Assembly (NCBI RefSeq): GCF_010894455.1
Contig: NZ_JAAIXY010000013.1
Span: 62,001 to 126,000 of the forward strand
DNA length: 64,000 nt
Direction of reading: 5' to 3'
DNA from: Myxococcus eversor
Lineage (GTDB): Bacteria; Myxococcota; Myxococcia; Myxococcales; Myxococcaceae
Part shown: piece by piece, positions 61,097 through 64,000 of the stretch
Position numbering within the stretch: the stretch's first letter is position 1
Layout of the letters: every line of letters begins with the position of its first letter
The notes under the pieces: generated by a model
Databases searched by the model: none
The model's input: the letters and a program-made list of their open reading frames with translations, nothing else
What the model was told of the DNA's origin: nothing
Made by a program: the position numbers and the translations under genes

Positions 61097-62356
61097 ATGA
61101 GCGAGGAGACAACAGTACCGCTGCCTCACGGCACGCGGGACAGCGGCATTCCCGCGCGCTTCTTCGCGGACCCCGACTTCGACTTCGAGGCGCGGATGGC
61201 CCTGGGGCTCGCGACGCAGGGGGTGGGCGATATCGGCGGCGTGCTCGTGACGCTCGCGTCCATCGAGGAGGGGAGCGCGGAAGGGTGGTTCCAGGCCTGG
61301 AAGGCCTCCGCGGAGCGGCTGCGTGCCCAGGCGGAGTCGAGCGCGGCCTCCGGACACGAGGAGAGCGCGCGGTGGTTCTTCCTGGCCGCGGCGGAGGCCT
61401 GCTCGCGCGCGCTCGCCTTCGTCACGGGCCTGGCGGACCCCGGCGTCCTGGCGCCGACCTTCGCCCTGCATCGACGGTGCTGGGATGCGGTGGTGGCCCA
61501 CTCCGAGGGCTGCTTCCTCCGGGTGGAGGTTCCCTACGAGGAGGGGACGCTGCCCGGCTACCTCCTCCGTCCGGATGCCTCGGGCACGGCGCGGCCGACG
61601 CTCGTGATGACCAATGGCAGTGACGGCTCGCTCACGTCGCTGTGGGGCACGGGCGCCTCGGGCGCGCTGCGACGGGGCTTCAATACCTTCGTGTATGACG
61701 GCCCCGGACAGCAATCGCTGCTGTTCGAGCGGGGCATCGCCTTCCGACCGGACTGGGAGGCGGTGCTCACTCCCGTCGTGGACGTGCTGGTGTCCCGCTC
61801 GGATGTGGATGCGCGCGGGCTGCTCGCCTATGGCATCAGCCAGGGCGGCTACTGGCTTCCTCGTGCGCTGGCTTTCGAGCCTCGCTTCATCGCCGCGGTG
61901 GTGGACCCGGGAGTGATGGACGTGTCCACGTCGTGGACGTCACACCTGCCACCAGAGCTCATCGCGCTGCTGCACGCGGGAGCGCGGGAGCCGTTCAACG
62001 AGGCGATGCGCGAAGTGGAGGCGGACCCTGTCATGGCCCGGGTCATGGCCTTTCGGAGCAGGCCCTACGGCACCGGGACGCCGTTCGACACGTTCTCCCA
62101 GGTGCTGCGCTACCACCTGCGTGACGTCGTGGAGCGCATCCGCACGCCCATGCTCGTCCTCGACCCGGAAGGCGAGCAGTTCTGGCCAGGTCAGGCGGAG
62201 GTCTTGTTCCAGGCGCTGCGTTGCGACAAGGAGCGCGTCCGCTTCACCCGCGAGGAAGGGGCGGACTTCCACTGCCAGCCCCTGGGCCGGGCGCTCACGG
62301 ACGTGCGCATGTTCGACTTCTTCGCCGACCGGCTCGCCCGCGTCCGCACGCATTGA
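61097..62356 (+). CDS. Alpha/beta hydrolase (FrsA/DUF1100-like)
   Basis: ATG 61097 with GAGGG 5 bases upstream; the frame extends 11 codons upstream. The 419-residue product has an N-terminal helical cap-like region (RMALGLATQGVGDIGGVL ... ARWFFLAAAEACSRAL), then an alpha/beta hydrolase core: PTLVMTNGSDGSL, the nucleophile elbow YGISQGGYW, LVLDPEGEQFWPG with the acid, and DFHCQPLG with the base. The plan matches the FrsA/pseudooxynicotine-hydrolase type. No signal peptide; cytoplasmic. Substrate unknown. Confidence 0.84.
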   Translation: MSEETTVPLPHGTRDSGIPARFFADPDFDFEARMALGLATQGVGDIGGVLVTLASIEEGSAEGWFQAWKASAERLRAQAESSAASGHEESARWFFLAAAEACSRALAFVTGLADPGVLAPTFALHRRCWDAVVAHSEGCFLRVEVPYEEGTLPGYLLRPDASGTARPTLVMTNGSDGSLTSLWGTGASGALRRGFNTFVYDGPGQQSLLFERGIAFRPDWEAVLTPVVDVLVSRSDVDARGLLAYGISQGGYWLPRALAFEPRFIAAVVDPGVMDVSTSWTSHLPPELIALLHAGAREPFNEAMREVEADPVMARVMAFRSRPYGTGTPFDTFSQVLRYHLRDVVERIRTPMLVLDPEGEQFWPGQAEVLFQALRCDKERVRFTREEGADFHCQPLGRALTDVRMFDFFADRLARVRTH

Positions 62357-62574
62357 CGGCCGCCGCTCTCTGACTGTCTTGCGCGGCGCGTCGATTCCAT
62401 GCCGGCGCGCACGGATGGCGAGAGGTGCGTAGGCCTCGTGACAGTGATGTCGCGGTGTGCAGGGCGCTACACCCCCAGTCATCGCGGTAACCACTCGAAA
62501 CACCTGGAATCATGCTTGGCCCATGCATTGCTCAGGAGGGGACACGTACCCACACCCCTTTCAAGGAGCAGTTC

Positions 62575-64000
62575 ATGAGGAACGCCAGGTCCTGGCTCGC
62601 CGGCGTCGCGGTGTTCGCACTCGTCGCCACGGGATGCGACAGCGAGAACCCGCCCGACGCGCGGAAGGTCGCGGACGTCACCGCCAGCCGTTCCGCGGAG
62701 ATGGTGCGCGGCGTCAGCGCGAGCGTACGGACGATGAATGGCCTGCCCGCGGTGGACAGCCTGGAGGAGGCCCTGTCCGTCTTCAGCACCGGCTTCGAGG
62801 GCGTTCCGTTGCCGGCGCTCCCGAGCGAGGAGACGGAGGAGGACGGCTCGTCGCTCCCCGACTTCTCCAACGAGGCCGAGACGAACGCCCAGGCCGCGCG
62901 GCTGGAGAAGTACCTGCGCGAGCGCGTCTTCACCGCGGAGCACGTGGAGTCGACGGAAGGTGACTCCACCGTCTTCCTGCTCAAGGGCGAGAATGTCTGC
63001 ACCGATGGCAGCGAGGCGGCGGACACCGACTGCGTGAAGTTCGTGAACCAGTCCGAGCTGCGCGTGCGGGCGACGACCCTGGACGATGACGGGCTGGAGC
63101 TGGCGTTCCTCATCGGTTCGAAGAAGGCCCAGCCCGTGTCGCTGCGCTTCCTGCCGAAGGTCATCTCCCTGGTCGTGGACCTGGGGGGCGTGAAGAGCGC
63201 GGTGCAGCAGCTCGACGCGGAGGCGGCCGCCGCGCTGCCGACGGTGATGGTGGGGCAGGTGGAGCTGAAGGTGACGAAGGAGGGGGCGCAGCGCTGGATT
63301 GTCAGCGGCTCCATCCTCCAGGCGCTGCGGCTGGAGCTGGCGGGTGAGGGTGGCACCGTGGCCATCTCCTCGGCGCGCGCCGCGCCGCTGGTGGAGCTGG
63401 AGGCGGATGGCGTGGCGAAGCGCGCGCGCTTCCTGCTGGACTTGAACACCACCGAGGTGAGCCTGCCGTACTCGGGTTTCGCGCCCGCGCTGCGGGGCAA
63501 GAACTGGACGGCGTCGCTGTCGGGCCTGTCGTTCACCCTGGAGGCGACGGAGAACCAGAAGGACTTCACCGTGGCCCACGTGGGGCTCGGCGATGCGCAG
63601 AGCTTCTTGAGCCTGGGCACCGACAAGCTCTTCACGCTGGACCTCAACAGCCAGTCCGGCCGCCACTTCGACCTGAATCTGTCGCGCGGGGATGACGGAC
63701 TGCCGCTGGTGCGCGTGCAGCCGGAGGTGGACCTGGTGGCGCGCTTCTTCCTGGCGCCGCTCAAGGCGGACCCGGAGATGGAAGTCCCTTCAGCGTACGA
63801 GGATGCGACGTACCGCGTTCGCTTCACGGGTGGGACGGGGGGCCCGAGCCTGCGTCCGGTGCGCGCCAACGCCACCACCGGCTTCAAGGGCGGCGTGCAG
63901 GTCGTGACGGGCGAGCTGTCGCTCACCGCCGGGGCCTCGAGCGTGGCCGTCCCCGCGGGCCAGTGCCTGGTGGGCCGTGAGACTTCGAGCGGCGGTGGCT
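62575..64000 (+). CDS. Lipoprotein, 3' end cut by window
   Basis: ATG 62575 with AAGGAG 6 bases upstream; signal peptide with lipobox VATGC (MRNARSWLAGVAVFALVATG then C). The frame stays open to the window end, at least 475 residues. The mature protein has an acidic linker followed by beta-rich regions (DLVARFFLAPLKADPEM and VQVVTGELSLTAGASSV) and two Cys residues in CTDGSEAADTDC. Longer open frames on the opposite strand here are shadows of this gene. No family recognised. Confidence 0.82.
   Translation, partial: MRNARSWLAGVAVFALVATGCDSENPPDARKVADVTASRSAEMVRGVSASVRTMNGLPAVDSLEEALSVFSTGFEGVPLPALPSEETEEDGSSLPDFSNEAETNAQAARLEKYLRERVFTAEHVESTEGDSTVFLLKGENVCTDGSEAADTDCVKFVNQSELRVRATTLDDDGLELAFLIGSKKAQPVSLRFLPKVISLVVDLGGVKSAVQQLDAEAAAALPTVMVGQVELKVTKEGAQRWIVSGSILQALRLELAGEGGTVAISSARAAPLVELEADGVAKRARFLLDLNTTEVSLPYSGFAPALRGKNWTASLSGLSFTLEATENQKDFTVAHVGLGDAQSFLSLGTDKLFTLDLNSQSGRHFDLNLSRGDDGLPLVRVQPEVDLVARFFLAPLKADPEMEVPSAYEDATYRVRFTGGTGGPSLRPVRANATTGFKGGVQVVTGELSLTAGASSVAVPAGQCLVGRETSSGGG

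Noticed and set aside
62532-63926. 464-codon minus-strand open frame near the window end
   Set aside because: Ser/Arg-rich mirror of the plus-strand lipoprotein, which has a signal peptide and a good ribosome site.
1-64000. CRISPR arrays, tRNA and rRNA genes, complete insertion sequences
   Set aside because: No regularly spaced repeats, cloverleaf-type sequences or transposase genes were recognised.

Overview
The window is high-GC DNA (codons mostly end in G or C) with the gene content of a fruiting myxobacterium of the Myxococcus/Corallococcus type. The signs are many short lipoproteins and secreted proteins, several proteins carrying single CxxCH motifs, ricin-lectin proteins, an M57 'HEIGH'-type protease, a Hanks-type Ser/Thr kinase with a Pro-rich tail and a reductase-terminated NRPS. 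No rRNA, tRNA, CRISPR array or complete insertion sequence was seen. Gene identities come from motif reading only; no database search was run.

Layout. 1-2.5 kb: the 3' end of an NRPS gene (adenylation, carrier and terminal thioester-reductase domains). 2.6-7 kb: a secreted protease-lectin lipoprotein, two decayed gene remnants, and a membrane-anchored carboxypeptidase-regulatory/PDZ protein. 7.3-14.4 kb: a compact four-gene operon read as a type I Zorya anti-phage system in the order zorD-zorA-zorB-zorC. It encodes a SNF2 helicase, a MotA-like channel protein with a long tail, a MotB/OmpA-like protein and an EH_Signature-like protein. A gene remnant lies tail-to-tail with its 3' end. 14.5-31 kb: secreted and envelope proteins, an alpha/beta hydrolase, a PadR regulator with its HAAS-type membrane partner and a likely operator, an M64-like metalloprotease, a three-gene operon of DUF1588/cytochrome-like/DUF1552-type proteins, and a lipoprotein with a C-terminal Hint domain.

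31-43 kb (mostly minus strand): two large LamG-type proteins, one ending in a cluster of membrane segments; a 1233-residue toxin-like protein combining DUF4157, an ADP-ribosyltransferase-like domain and a Fic domain; a MazG-like protein; an M57-type protease; and a DUF2490 protein. 43.5-49.5 kb: a glutathione S-transferase, a frameshifted JAMM-domain lipoprotein, a small lipoprotein, a truncated Cys-rich fragment, two divergent serine beta-lactamase-like hydrolases and a WD40-type protein. 49.6-54.5 kb: an operon of three exported proteins; the last has a pretoxin-like segment and a distinct C-terminal domain. 55-64 kb: a Ser/Thr kinase, an HNH endonuclease, a GH64-type beta-1,3-glucanase, a small membrane ORF, a Cys-repeat lipoprotein, an alpha/beta hydrolase and a lipoprotein cut by the window end.

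The main systems to look at are the permuted Zorya operon, the DUF4157-ART-Fic protein and the three-gene exported cassette with its pretoxin-like member. Several pseudogene remnants (4.2-4.8, 14.4, 44.2 and 45.1 kb) lie next to intact accessory genes, which suggests repeated gene turnover here.
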